Shown in pieces: positions 1 through 7,594 of a stretch of DNA of 14,625 nt. The translations under genes were made by a program, and so were the position numbers. The stretch comes from Solimonas sp041612095 (lineage in GTDB: Bacteria; Pseudomonadota; Gammaproteobacteria; Nevskiales; Nevskiaceae). The notes under the pieces were generated by a model that saw only the letters and a list, made by a program, of their open reading frames with translations, did not search any database and was not told where the DNA came from. The stretch is from assembly GCA_041612095.1 (NCBI GenBank), contig JBFJJW010000068.1, forward strand, positions 1 through 14,625, in the 5' to 3' direction. Within the stretch, counting starts at the first letter, position 1; every line of letters begins with the position of its first letter.

Positions 1-9
1 GCAAGGGAC

Positions 10-3000
10 TCATTCTTTGGCCTCGGTTTGACTGGCCAGCTCAACCGCCTTGGCGATGTCCACAGACACCAGGCGCGACACGCCGGGTTCCTGCATGGTC
101 ACGCCGTGTAGCTGTTGCGCCAGCTCCATCGTGATCTTGTTGTGGGTAATGATAATGAATTGGACGTTCTGCGACATTTCCCTGACGATTTCGCAGAATC
201 GGCCGACGTTGGCGTCATCCAGCGGCGCATCGACCTCGTCCATCAGGCAGAACGGCGCCGGGTTGAGCTGGAACAGCGCCAGCAGCAGAGCCACCGCAGT
301 CATGGCCTTCTCACCGCCGGACAGCAGGTGGATCGTGGAGTTGCGCTTGCCGGGGGGGCGCGCCATGACGCGGACGCCGGCATCCAGCAGATCGTCGCCA
401 GTAAGCTCCAGCGAGGCCTCGCCTCCGCCAAAAAGCTTGGGGAACCGATCACGGAATACCGCATCGACTTTGTCAAAGGTCTGCTTGAACAGCTCCTTGG
501 TTTCCGCATCGATCTTGCGGATCGCCTCTTCCAGTACCTCCAGCGCGCCATGCAGATCGGCGTGCTGCTCGGACAGATAGGCTTCGCGGCCGCGCGCTTC
601 CTCCAGCTCCTGGATCGCCGCTAGATTGATGGCGCCCAGGCGCTCTATACGGCGCAGCACCGAGGCCAGCTGTTCTTCCCAAGCCGGCAGCGTCGCCTCC
701 GGGGCCAGGCCAGCGAACAGCCCGTCGCGCTCGATTCCGGTCTCGGCAATCTGCTCATCCAGGCTATCGCGATGAGCGCGCAGGTTCTCGAACTCAAGCT
801 TGGCCTGCTGGACGCTTTCCAGGGCGGCATCCTTTTCCATCTCGGCAGCGCGCGCCGCCTGCTGGCTTGCCTGCCAGTGTGCTTCAGCTGCCTCCACAGC
901 TTCGCGAATGCCGCGCAGCAGCTCGCGGGCGGCCTGCACCGCCGCACGCGCCTCCTCGACGTTCCCGGCCTGTGCCTGCAGGGGCGTGTCCAGCTCTGCG
1001 GCGTGCTGCTCCTCAGCGCTGCGCCGAGCCTGAAGCGCTTCGCGACCGGAGGTAATGTCCTTGAGGGACTGCTCCAGCGCCGCGAGGGCGCTGCGACGGC
1101 CGGCGAGCTGTACCTGCAGTTGATTACGGGCCTGCTGCGACTGCATCGCCAGTTGCCGGTTGCGGGTTACGGCGTCGCGCTTCTTCTGCAACAGCTGCTG
1201 CATGCCCGTGCGCCGATCACGCAGCTCCTGGGCAATTTGCTCCAATGACAGCAACCGTGTCCTCGACGCCTCCAGTTCCTCCACATGTTGAGCCCGCGCC
1301 TGCTCCAAGCCTTCCAATTCCTGGCTGAGGGCCAGCACCCGTGCCTGCGTTTGCTCGAGACGCACCGCCTGCGCCTGACGGAAGGCGAGCTTCTGTGACT
1401 GACGATGCCGTAGCTGGTCGAACTTCGATGAGAGATCCCGCCGCTCCTGCTCCATGGCATGTGTACGCGTACGCAACTCGCCGAGTACGCGTTCACGCTC
1501 CAGCACCAGCTGTTGCTGCTGCTCTACCTGGGCACTCAGCTGCTTCAGCAGCTGGCCGCGCGCGATGACTCCGCTGCGTTCGTCGCCCTGTCGCGGATAG
1601 CGAATCCAGTTGCGCCCGCGCCAGATGCCTTGTGGCGTGATCACGGACTCACCCGCCCCCAGCCGCTGCGCAATCTGTTCGGCCTGCTCCGGTGTATCGG
1701 CTATGTGAATACCGTGCAGACAGTCAAGCACGGCCTGAGATCCGCTGACCTTGCCGGCCAGACCTTCGGAGCCTTGTCCAGCACTATCCGACAGCAGCGC
1801 GATCCCGGCCTTCGGCGCCCCTTGCATGCCACGTACGCGCATATCGAGATCACTTACCAAGGGGGCCTGCAACAGACCTTCCAGCACCAGCTCGACGGCT
1901 GCTTCCCATCCGCCCTGCACTTGCAGACTCGAAGCTAGGCGCGGTGCGGCATCGAGGTGCTGTGCGCGCAGCCATTGATTCAGTTCGGCGTCGTCCTGAC
2001 GCAGCGCCGCCTGCTGCAGCGTCTCCAGCGACGCCATGCGTCCGCGGGCCGCCTGCAGGCTCTGGCGGGTCTCGTGCAGCGCGGTCTCGGCGGCGGCACG
2101 CTCATCGCGCACCGTCTGCAGCGTGCTGTCCAGCGTTTCCAGTCGCAGCTCTGCTCCGGCCAACTCCTCGCCTAGAGACTCCAGTTCAGTGTCCGCATCC
2201 AGCAGGCTGTGCTGAATCGGCTCCACGTTCAGCGCCGAGCGCTCACCTTCCAGGCGCTTCAACCGCTCTTCGGCCTGGAAGCGCGCGCGCTCCAGCTGCT
2301 GCACACGAACGCGCTCCGCCTCGGTCTGGCTCAGCGGTGCTTCGGCATCCTGCACAAAACTATCCCAACGGCGCTGCTCGGCCTGCACCTCATCTTCGGC
2401 CTCGATCAACGCCGACTGCGCCTCGGCCTCGGCGGCCTCGCTTTCCTGGACTTGCGCCTCCAGCTCCGTCAGTACACGCACTGCCTCGTCGAGCCGCTGC
2501 TGTTCGCGCAGCTGACGGGCGTCCAGTTCGTTGAGCTGGCGGACCAGCTGATCAAGCTCGCGCACCTTGATCTGCTTGAGCTCGCGCGCGTGATTGAGAC
2601 TTTGCTCCTGTCTTGCCAGCGCCGCTTCAGTCTCGTAGACCTTGCTCTGCTCTTCGTTCAGCTTCTGCGCCTGTGCGCGATTCTCGATCTCGGCCCGAAC
2701 CCGCGCTTCGCCGGTCTCGTGCACGCGCGTGCGGGCCGCCTCCAAGGCTCGCTCAAGATCGGCAATCGCCTGTTCGTGCGCGCCCGACTGCTCCTGAAAC
2801 TGGCGCGCCCTCAAAGCCAGGATCTCGGCGCGCAGCTGCCGCTCCTGGTTCTTGTTCTCGCGATACTTCTCGGCGTTTGCGGCTTGCTTGGTCAGCACCT
2901 CAAGGCGCTGCTGAATCTCGGACCGCAGGTCATTGAGACGGGCGAGATTCTCGCGTGTCTGCTTGATCCGCGACTCGGTCTCGCGGCGACGATCCTTGTA

Positions 3001-3519
3001 TCGTGAAATGCCGGCGGCTTCCTCCAGCCACTGCCTGAGTTCCTCGGGCTTGGCTTCGATCATGCGCGAGACCATGCCCTGCTCGATGATCGCGTACTGA
3101 TTCTTGCCGCCAAGGCCCGTGCCCAGGAATAGGTCCGTCACATCCCGCTTCAGGCATTTGCGCCCGTTGAGGTAGTACTGGGAGTTGCCATCGCGGGTCA
3201 GCTCACGTCGCACCGAAATTTCGCTGTAGGCAGCGTACGGGCCGTCAATCTGTCCATCGCTGTTGTCGAACAGCAGCTCGACCGAAGCACGGCCAACCGG
3301 CTTACGGGTCTTGGACCCGTTGAAAATGACGTCCTCGCTGTCTGACGAACGCAGGTTCTTGAGACTGGTTTCGCCCAGCACCCAGCGCACCGCGTCGATG
3401 ATGTTCGACTTTCCGCAGCCGTTGGGACCGACCACGCTGGTCAGATTCGATGGCAACGGCAGCTGGCTCGGATCCACAAAGGATTTGAACCCGGCGAGTT
3501 TGATACCCGAAAGTCGCAT
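10..3519 (-). CDS. smc: Chromosome segregation ATPase SMC
   Basis: Structural-maintenance-of-chromosomes protein of 1169 residues, the usual size for bacterial SMC. It forms the core ATPase of the SMC-ScpAB condensin that compacts and helps segregate the chromosome. The N-terminal head carries the Walker A sequence GPNGCGKS at about residues 31-38. The C-terminal head carries the ABC signature LSGGEK near 1066-1071 and Walker B FCLMDEVD near 1090-1097. Two long charged, Gln/Glu/Arg-rich coiled coils run from about 170 to 510 and from about 650 to 1000, separated by a globular hinge at roughly 520-645. The start MRLSGIKLAGFKSFVDP fits the family exactly. No good Shine-Dalgarno precedes it; the leader instead holds a CCTCCT run. 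The stop lies nine bases from the window edge, so the downstream gene (often zipA in gammaproteobacteria) is not visible. It is divergent from queF. Confidence 0.98.
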   Translation of the reverse strand: MRLSGIKLAGFKSFVDPSQLPLPSNLTSVVGPNGCGKSNIIDAVRWVLGETSLKNLRSSDSEDVIFNGSKTRKPVGRASVELLFDNSDGQIDGPYAAYSEISVRRELTRDGNSQYYLNGRKCLKRDVTDLFLGTGLGGKNQYAIIEQGMVSRMIEAKPEELRQWLEEAAGISRYKDRRRETESRIKQTRENLARLNDLRSEIQQRLEVLTKQAANAEKYRENKNQERQLRAEILALRARQFQEQSGAHEQAIADLERALEAARTRVHETGEARVRAEIENRAQAQKLNEEQSKVYETEAALARQEQSLNHARELKQIKVRELDQLVRQLNELDARQLREQQRLDEAVRVLTELEAQVQESEAAEAEAQSALIEAEDEVQAEQRRWDSFVQDAEAPLSQTEAERVRVQQLERARFQAEERLKRLEGERSALNVEPIQHSLLDADTELESLGEELAGAELRLETLDSTLQTVRDERAAAETALHETRQSLQAARGRMASLETLQQAALRQDDAELNQWLRAQHLDAAPRLASSLQVQGGWEAAVELVLEGLLQAPLVSDLDMRVRGMQGAPKAGIALLSDSAGQGSEGLAGKVSGSQAVLDCLHGIHIADTPEQAEQIAQRLGAGESVITPQGIWRGRNWIRYPRQGDERSGVIARGQLLKQLSAQVEQQQQLVLERERVLGELRTRTHAMEQERRDLSSKFDQLRHRQSQKLAFRQAQAVRLEQTQARVLALSQELEGLEQARAQHVEELEASRTRLLSLEQIAQELRDRRTGMQQLLQKKRDAVTRNRQLAMQSQQARNQLQVQLAGRRSALAALEQSLKDITSGREALQARRSAEEQHAAELDTPLQAQAGNVEEARAAVQAARELLRGIREAVEAAEAHWQASQQAARAAEMEKDAALESVQQAKLEFENLRAHRDSLDEQIAETGIERDGLFAGLAPEATLPAWEEQLASVLRRIERLGAINLAAIQELEEARGREAYLSEQHADLHGALEVLEEAIRKIDAETKELFKQTFDKVDAVFRDRFPKLFGGGEASLELTGDDLLDAGVRVMARPPGKRNSTIHLLSGGEKAMTAVALLLALFQLNPAPFCLMDEVDAPLDDANVGRFCEIVREMSQNVQFIIITHNKITMELAQQLHGVTMQEPGVSRLVSVDIAKAVELASQTEAKE

Positions 3520-3675
3520 GATGAGGAGGTCCGCGCCCTGCTTGGGGCGTTGTTTATGTCGCCGTAACCGGCTCGGCTTGTGACGCGCTAGTGTAAATTA
3601 ATGAACCCGCGCTGGCAGCTTTCATCAGCCATCGCGAATTCGCATTATTCCTTGACATTTCACTGGGTTTACCGC

Positions 3676-4101
3676 ATGTCCACGCAGCCATCCAAAGCGC
3701 TGGAAACCTTCCCCAATCCCGCTCCGCAACGTGATTTCTGCATCCGGATGCGGATTCCGGAGTTCACCTGCCTGTGCCCGAAAACCGGGCAGCCCGACTT
3801 TGCGACGCTGTATCTCGAATACGTCGCCGACCGCAAATGCGTCGAGTTGAAGGCCCTCAAGCTGTACATCTGGAGCTTTCGCGACGTGGGCTGCTTCCAC
3901 GAGGCGGTGACCAACCAGATGCTGGATGAACTGGTCCGCGCTACGCGTCCCCGCTACATGCGCCTGACCGCCGTGTTCAACGTTCGCGGCGGCATCTACA
4001 CGCATGTCACGGCAGAACATCGCAAGAAGGGCTGGAAGGGCGCCTTGCCACCCCCGGCGTGGCATGTCGATCCCACCGGCGCGGGTCTGACCCCTACCTG
4101 A
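3676..4101 (+). CDS. queF: NADPH-dependent 7-cyano-7-deazaguanine reductase QueF (short type)
   Basis: Reduces the nitrile of preQ0 to the aminomethyl group of preQ1 in queuosine biosynthesis, in the cytosol. At 141 residues this is the compact single-domain form of the tunnelling fold, not the two-domain YqcD form of E. coli. Visible signature residues are the nucleophilic Cys in FTCLCPKTGQPDFA (Cys34), the Asp of QPDFA (Asp41), the QueF motif VELKALKLY (56-64), and Glu76 in the FHE triplet that contacts the substrate base. I chose the ATG at 3676 because MSTQPSKALETFPNP is how I remember homologues beginning. An in-frame ATG at 3601 would add 25 residues that look non-native. Neither start has a clear Shine-Dalgarno. 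The gene is divergent from smc and followed by a small membrane-protein gene. The gluQ gene further along acts on the same modified tRNA position. Confidence 0.95.
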   Translation: MSTQPSKALETFPNPAPQRDFCIRMRIPEFTCLCPKTGQPDFATLYLEYVADRKCVELKALKLYIWSFRDVGCFHEAVTNQMLDELVRATRPRYMRLTAVFNVRGGIYTHVTAEHRKKGWKGALPPPAWHVDPTGAGLTPT

Positions 4102-4178
4102 GCAGGCGCTGTGCAGCGCACGTTCATGTTGCCGCTGTCAGCCTTGAGGTTCGACAGTCCGGAAATTGGGTGAACCCG

Positions 4179-4430
4179 ATGGGTATCTTGTCTTGGATCG
4201 TGCTGGGTCTGATTGCCGGCTTGCTGGCCAAGGTGTTAATGCCCGGAAAGGATCCCGGCGGCTTCATCATCACTATCCTGCTCGGCATCGCCGGCGCCTT
4301 TCTCGGCGGCTGGGTGGGCACCGCGCTGGGCATCGCCAGCTTCAACGGGTTCACCTTGCAAGGCATTCTCGTGGCGACGGCCGGCGCGATCCTGCTGCTG
4401 GTCCTTTACCGCGCGGTCAAGAAGGCTTAG
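4179..4430 (+). CDS. GlsB/YeaQ/YmgE-family small membrane protein
   Basis: Small hydrophobic protein of 83 residues resembling the GlsB/YeaQ/YmgE (transglycosylase-associated) stress-response family, whose biochemical role is not established. Three apolar stretches are visible: about 4-20 (ILSWIVLGLIAGLLAKV), 28-52 (Gly-rich, FIITILLGIAGAFLGG) and 60-77 (GILVATAGAILLLVLY). The family-typical short loop LMPGKDPGG lies after the first segment and a basic RAVKKA end follows the last. The ATG at 4179 gives the usual family length. A GTG at 4170 (VNPM...) is an alternative, with GGA six bases upstream of it. The gene lies 77 bases after queF and ends nine bases from the end of the convergent kinase gene, with no visible terminator between them. 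Confidence 0.85.
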   Translation: MGILSWIVLGLIAGLLAKVLMPGKDPGGFIITILLGIAGAFLGGWVGTALGIASFNGFTLQGILVATAGAILLLVLYRAVKKA

Positions 4431-4439
4431 CACGGCACC

Positions 4440-6002
4440 TCAGACTGCAGGCGGATAGCCGGTAATCTCGCGAATCCGCTGGTACAGCGGCTTGAGTTGC
4501 GCGTACATCCGGCTATAGACGTCGCGATATAGCGCATCGTAGAGGCTTACTGCGTCTGGCTGCGGTTCGAAGCGACGCCCCACCCGCGTCATTGCGCGTA
4601 TTGCGCTCGGATAATCCGGATGCAAGCCAAGGCCCACAGCCGCGTTGATCGCCGCGCCAAGGGCCGAGGTCTCGTAGATCGCCGGCCGCTCGGCCGGCAG
4701 ATTGAATACGTTGGCGGTGATCTGCATCGCCTGATCCGACTGCGAGCCCCCGCCGGCGACGCGCAACAGCCGGATCGGATGCCGCGTCTTTCTCTCGATC
4801 TGCTCCTTGCCGGCACGCAACCCGTAGATCAAGCCTTCGAGTATCGCGCGATAGACGTGGGCTCGGGTATGCACGTCACCAAAGCCAATGATGCCACCCT
4901 TGGCCTCAGGTCCGGGATCACGAACACCCGGAGACCAGTAGGGCTGCAACATCAACCCCATTGCGCCGGGCGGCACGCTGGCTACCAGCTCATCGAACAA
5001 GGTTTCGACCTCGACGCCGCTGCGCTCCGCAGCCTGCTGCTCTCGATGGGCGAACTCGCGCTTGAACCAACTTACCATCCAGAATCCGCGGTAGATCTGT
5101 ATCTCGGTATTCCATGCCCGCGGCACCGCCGCCGGAAACGGCGGAATCAACCGCTGCACCTCGACATAACGCGACTGGGTGGTGTTGATGGTTGCCGTCG
5201 TCCCGAAACTGAGCTGCGCGATATCAGGTTCGAGTGCACCGCTGCCAAGCACCTCGCAGGCCTTGTCTGCGGCGCCGGCAATGATCCGCAGGCCTTCCGG
5301 CAAACCCAGCTCCGCGGCGGCAGCTGCCGTCAGCCGCCCGAGATCGGTGCCCGGCGGCCGCAGTTCCGGCAACTGCTCACGCCGCACCGCAAGCGCACGC
5401 CATTTGAAATCAGATGGCGCCGCCCAATCGAGGCGTTTGTAGTCAAACGGCACATAGCCGACCTGGGAGCCGGAAGAATCCACGCGGCGACCGGTCAGAC
5501 GAAGATTGAGCCAGCCCGACAGGAACAGAAAGCTGGCCGTGTCCCTCCAAAGCTCCGGCTGGTGCTGCGCCAGCCAGTTGGCCTCGGCCTCCGACTGCAT
5601 ATGTCGCACCAGACCGCTGGCGCCTGCGATTCGAAACGCACTGTTCCAGAACAAGCCCATGTCGGGGGGCAATGAGCAGCGTCGCTGATCCAGCCAGATG
5701 ATGGCTGGGCGCAAAACGCTGCCGGCTCGGTCAAGGCACACCAGTGTCGAGCGCTGCGTGGTCAGGCACAGAGCGCTGATCGCCTGCGGCTTGACCTCTC
5801 CATTTCGCCACAGCGCCTGGCAACAATCCGCTACCGCGCGCCAGTAGACTTCCGGGTCCTGCTCGCACCATCCCGGCTGTGGCGAGAGATAGGCCGGCTC
5901 GAATACGCGCTGCGCCTTGGCCAGCAAGTTGCCTTGGGCGTCAAAAACGATGGCGCGCGCGCTCTGCGTACCCACGTCGATGCTCAGTAAACGTGCATTC
6001 AT
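4440..6002 (-). CDS. FGGY-family carbohydrate kinase (substrate unknown)
   Basis: Cytosolic ATP-dependent sugar/polyol kinase of 520 residues with the two-domain ASKHA fold of the FGGY family. The N-terminal phosphate loop is LLSIDVGTQSARAIVFD (DVGTQS at 9-14), followed by IIWLDQR at 101-107. The presumed catalytic Asp is in IIAGAADKACEVLG (Asp246). The C-terminal ATP-domain segment is LLRVAGGGSQSDQAMQ (from 412) and TSALGAAINAA (from 445). It is not orthodox GlpK: the glycerol-binding motifs are not conserved. It recalls the uncharacterised E. coli YgcE-type kinases. The ATG at 6002 is chosen because the family starts at MNARLLSIDVG; GAGG stands about 11 bases upstream. Only 13 bases separate it from the upstream GlpD-like gene, so the two are almost certainly co-transcribed. 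The product may phosphorylate a polyol that enters glycerol-3-phosphate/DHAP metabolism; that is inference. Confidence 0.9.
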   Translation of the reverse strand: MNARLLSIDVGTQSARAIVFDAQGNLLAKAQRVFEPAYLSPQPGWCEQDPEVYWRAVADCCQALWRNGEVKPQAISALCLTTQRSTLVCLDRAGSVLRPAIIWLDQRRCSLPPDMGLFWNSAFRIAGASGLVRHMQSEAEANWLAQHQPELWRDTASFLFLSGWLNLRLTGRRVDSSGSQVGYVPFDYKRLDWAAPSDFKWRALAVRREQLPELRPPGTDLGRLTAAAAAELGLPEGLRIIAGAADKACEVLGSGALEPDIAQLSFGTTATINTTQSRYVEVQRLIPPFPAAVPRAWNTEIQIYRGFWMVSWFKREFAHREQQAAERSGVEVETLFDELVASVPPGAMGLMLQPYWSPGVRDPGPEAKGGIIGFGDVHTRAHVYRAILEGLIYGLRAGKEQIERKTRHPIRLLRVAGGGSQSDQAMQITANVFNLPAERPAIYETSALGAAINAAVGLGLHPDYPSAIRAMTRVGRRFEPQPDAVSLYDALYRDVYSRMYAQLKPLYQRIREITGYPPAV

Positions 6003-6015
6003 CCGCTTGCAAACC

Positions 6016-7536
6016 TCATTGCGGGGGCGCGTGCTGCTGCTGCCAGTATTCCAGATAGTTCCGCAGCTCCTGCTGCCAGCGTTCGCCATCCCAGCCGAGT
6101 TCGGTCCGGCACAGCGTTTCGACCTTGGGCATCAGCGCCGCCCCCCCTTCCGGACTGACGAGGCCCAGACGCGTACGGCGCATCATCAAATCCTGCAGGT
6201 GGACCACGCGTTCGTGGCGCAGCGCCCAGCGCAACTCGGCCCAGGTATAGGGCGTGCCATCTATGCACTGCAGCTCGTCTCCGGGCATTTCCTGCAACAA
6301 GCGCCCGGCGCCGAGCACGCCCAGGCGGCCGTACAGACGGTGTTGCCCGGCGGCCACGACAGCGGACTCAAACACGGCTGCATCCTTGCCTGGCCGCAGC
6401 AGCGGCAGCTCCTTGCTGGCTGCCTTGAGTACCTGTCGGGCGGTTACCCTGAACGTCGTCAGCTTGCCGCCGGTGATGCCTATCAACCCTGGCTGCACCC
6501 AGAGCGCCGACTCGCGTGACTCCGATGACGGGTCATGCTGCCCGCTGGACACCACCGGACGCACACCCGAATAGCTGCATACCGCATCGGAGGCACGCAG
6601 CTTAAGCCTCGGAAACTGCGAACGCAGGCCCTCCATCAAATACTCCACCTCTCCGCTGACGATGCGCGGCCGCTCAAGCGCCTGATCGTGGTCGAGGTCG
6701 GTGGTGCCCAGCACCGTAGCCCCCTCCCATGGATAGGCAAAGATCGGGCGCCGATCGCGCGGATGCAGCCACGACACCGCCACCGGCAGGTCGAATCGCT
6801 GTGCCGGAAACACCAGGTGACTGCCACGTAACGGCCTCAACGCCGGCGCGGCACCTTGCCTGCCAAACTGCTCGGCCCACGCCCCGGTGGCGTTGACCAC
6901 CACGCCCGCCGCCACAGTGCGGCGTGCGCCGTCGAGCCCATCGCTCAGGCTGACGCCCGCGACCCGGCCCGACTCGAAGCAGGGCTCGGCGCGAACATAG
7001 TTAAGCGCGGTAGCGCCGGCGTCGCAGGCGTCGAATATCAATCGCAACACCAGTCGTGCGTCGTCTGTGCGGGCGTCCTCGTAATGGACCGCACCCAGCA
7101 GCCTGTCGGCGTCCAGCTGGGGCAGCAAGGCGCGGACGTCTGCGGCGCCCAACCAGCCCGAGCGGCGCCTGCCGCCCATCGCGTCGTACAGCGCGAGCCC
7201 AACCTGCATCAGCCAGCGTCCCGGTCGCGCGCGCTCGCGAATCGGCATCAGAAAGCGCAGCGGCTCGACCAGTCCTGGCGCCTCCTCAAGCAGGCGCTGG
7301 CGTTCGCGCACCGACTCCAGCGTCAAGCGCCACTGCCCTTCTTTCAGGTAGCGCAATCCTCCGTGAACCAGCTTGGACGACCACGACGACGTACCGGATG
7401 CAAAGTCCCCGGCGTCGACCAGCAGCACGCTGGCCCCGCCGCGAACCGCCTCGCGCAAGATACCGGCGCCGGTAATGCCCCCGCCTATCACGATCAGATC
7501 GTAGCGATCCTGCAACTGCTGCAGTTCGGTGCGCAT
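6016..7536 (-). CDS. glpD: FAD-dependent glycerol-3-phosphate dehydrogenase (GlpD family)
   Basis: Flavoprotein of 506 residues that by family oxidises sn-glycerol-3-phosphate to dihydroxyacetone phosphate and passes electrons to the quinone pool at the inner membrane. The ADP-binding Rossmann motif GGGITGAG is at about 18-25. The GlpD hallmark SSKLVHGGLRYL lies at 53-64 and the flavin-contact segment GITGGKLTTFR at 353-363. A C-terminal DAO_C-type domain follows. The start is decided by the ribosome site: AGGGG lies nine bases before the ATG at 7536, but only three bases before the in-frame GTG at 7542. It sits 58 bases behind the AGPS-like gene and 13 bases ahead of the kinase. It may be a paralogue specialised for this operon rather than the main aerobic GlpD, so the symbol denotes the family. 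Confidence 0.92.
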   Translation of the reverse strand: MRTELQQLQDRYDLIVIGGGITGAGILREAVRGGASVLLVDAGDFASGTSSWSSKLVHGGLRYLKEGQWRLTLESVRERQRLLEEAPGLVEPLRFLMPIRERARPGRWLMQVGLALYDAMGGRRRSGWLGAADVRALLPQLDADRLLGAVHYEDARTDDARLVLRLIFDACDAGATALNYVRAEPCFESGRVAGVSLSDGLDGARRTVAAGVVVNATGAWAEQFGRQGAAPALRPLRGSHLVFPAQRFDLPVAVSWLHPRDRRPIFAYPWEGATVLGTTDLDHDQALERPRIVSGEVEYLMEGLRSQFPRLKLRASDAVCSYSGVRPVVSSGQHDPSSESRESALWVQPGLIGITGGKLTTFRVTARQVLKAASKELPLLRPGKDAAVFESAVVAAGQHRLYGRLGVLGAGRLLQEMPGDELQCIDGTPYTWAELRWALRHERVVHLQDLMMRRTRLGLVSPEGGAALMPKVETLCRTELGWDGERWQQELRNYLEYWQQQHAPPQ

Positions 7537-7594
7537 GGTCACCGGCCCCTGCAGCAGGTGACGACGGCATCAAAGCACAGAGCGGCAAGTCCGC

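Noticed and set aside
2209..3006. Plus-strand reading frame (265 codons) opposite smc
   Set aside because: Leu/Arg/Gln-rich shadow of the SMC coiled-coil codons.
3601..3675. Upstream ATG for queF and the TTGACA at 3652 as its promoter
   Set aside because: The extension has no family support. No -10 hexamer lies at a proper distance from that TTGACA before the start codon.
3601..3675. preQ1 riboswitch ahead of queF
   Set aside because: I looked for the short hairpin plus A-rich tail pattern and found no convincing match. Only a 10-base palindrome (GCGAATTCGC, 3634-3643) is present, which may be chance.
4620..5675. Long plus-strand reading frame (351 codons) opposite the FGGY kinase
   Set aside because: It is the antisense shadow of a clearly conserved kinase gene in GC-rich DNA; the composition is rich in Arg, Gln and Leu without domain motifs.
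6003..6089. N-terminal extension of the FGGY kinase
   Set aside because: The extra 29 residues overlap the end of the GlpD gene and precede the conserved MNARLLSIDVG start.
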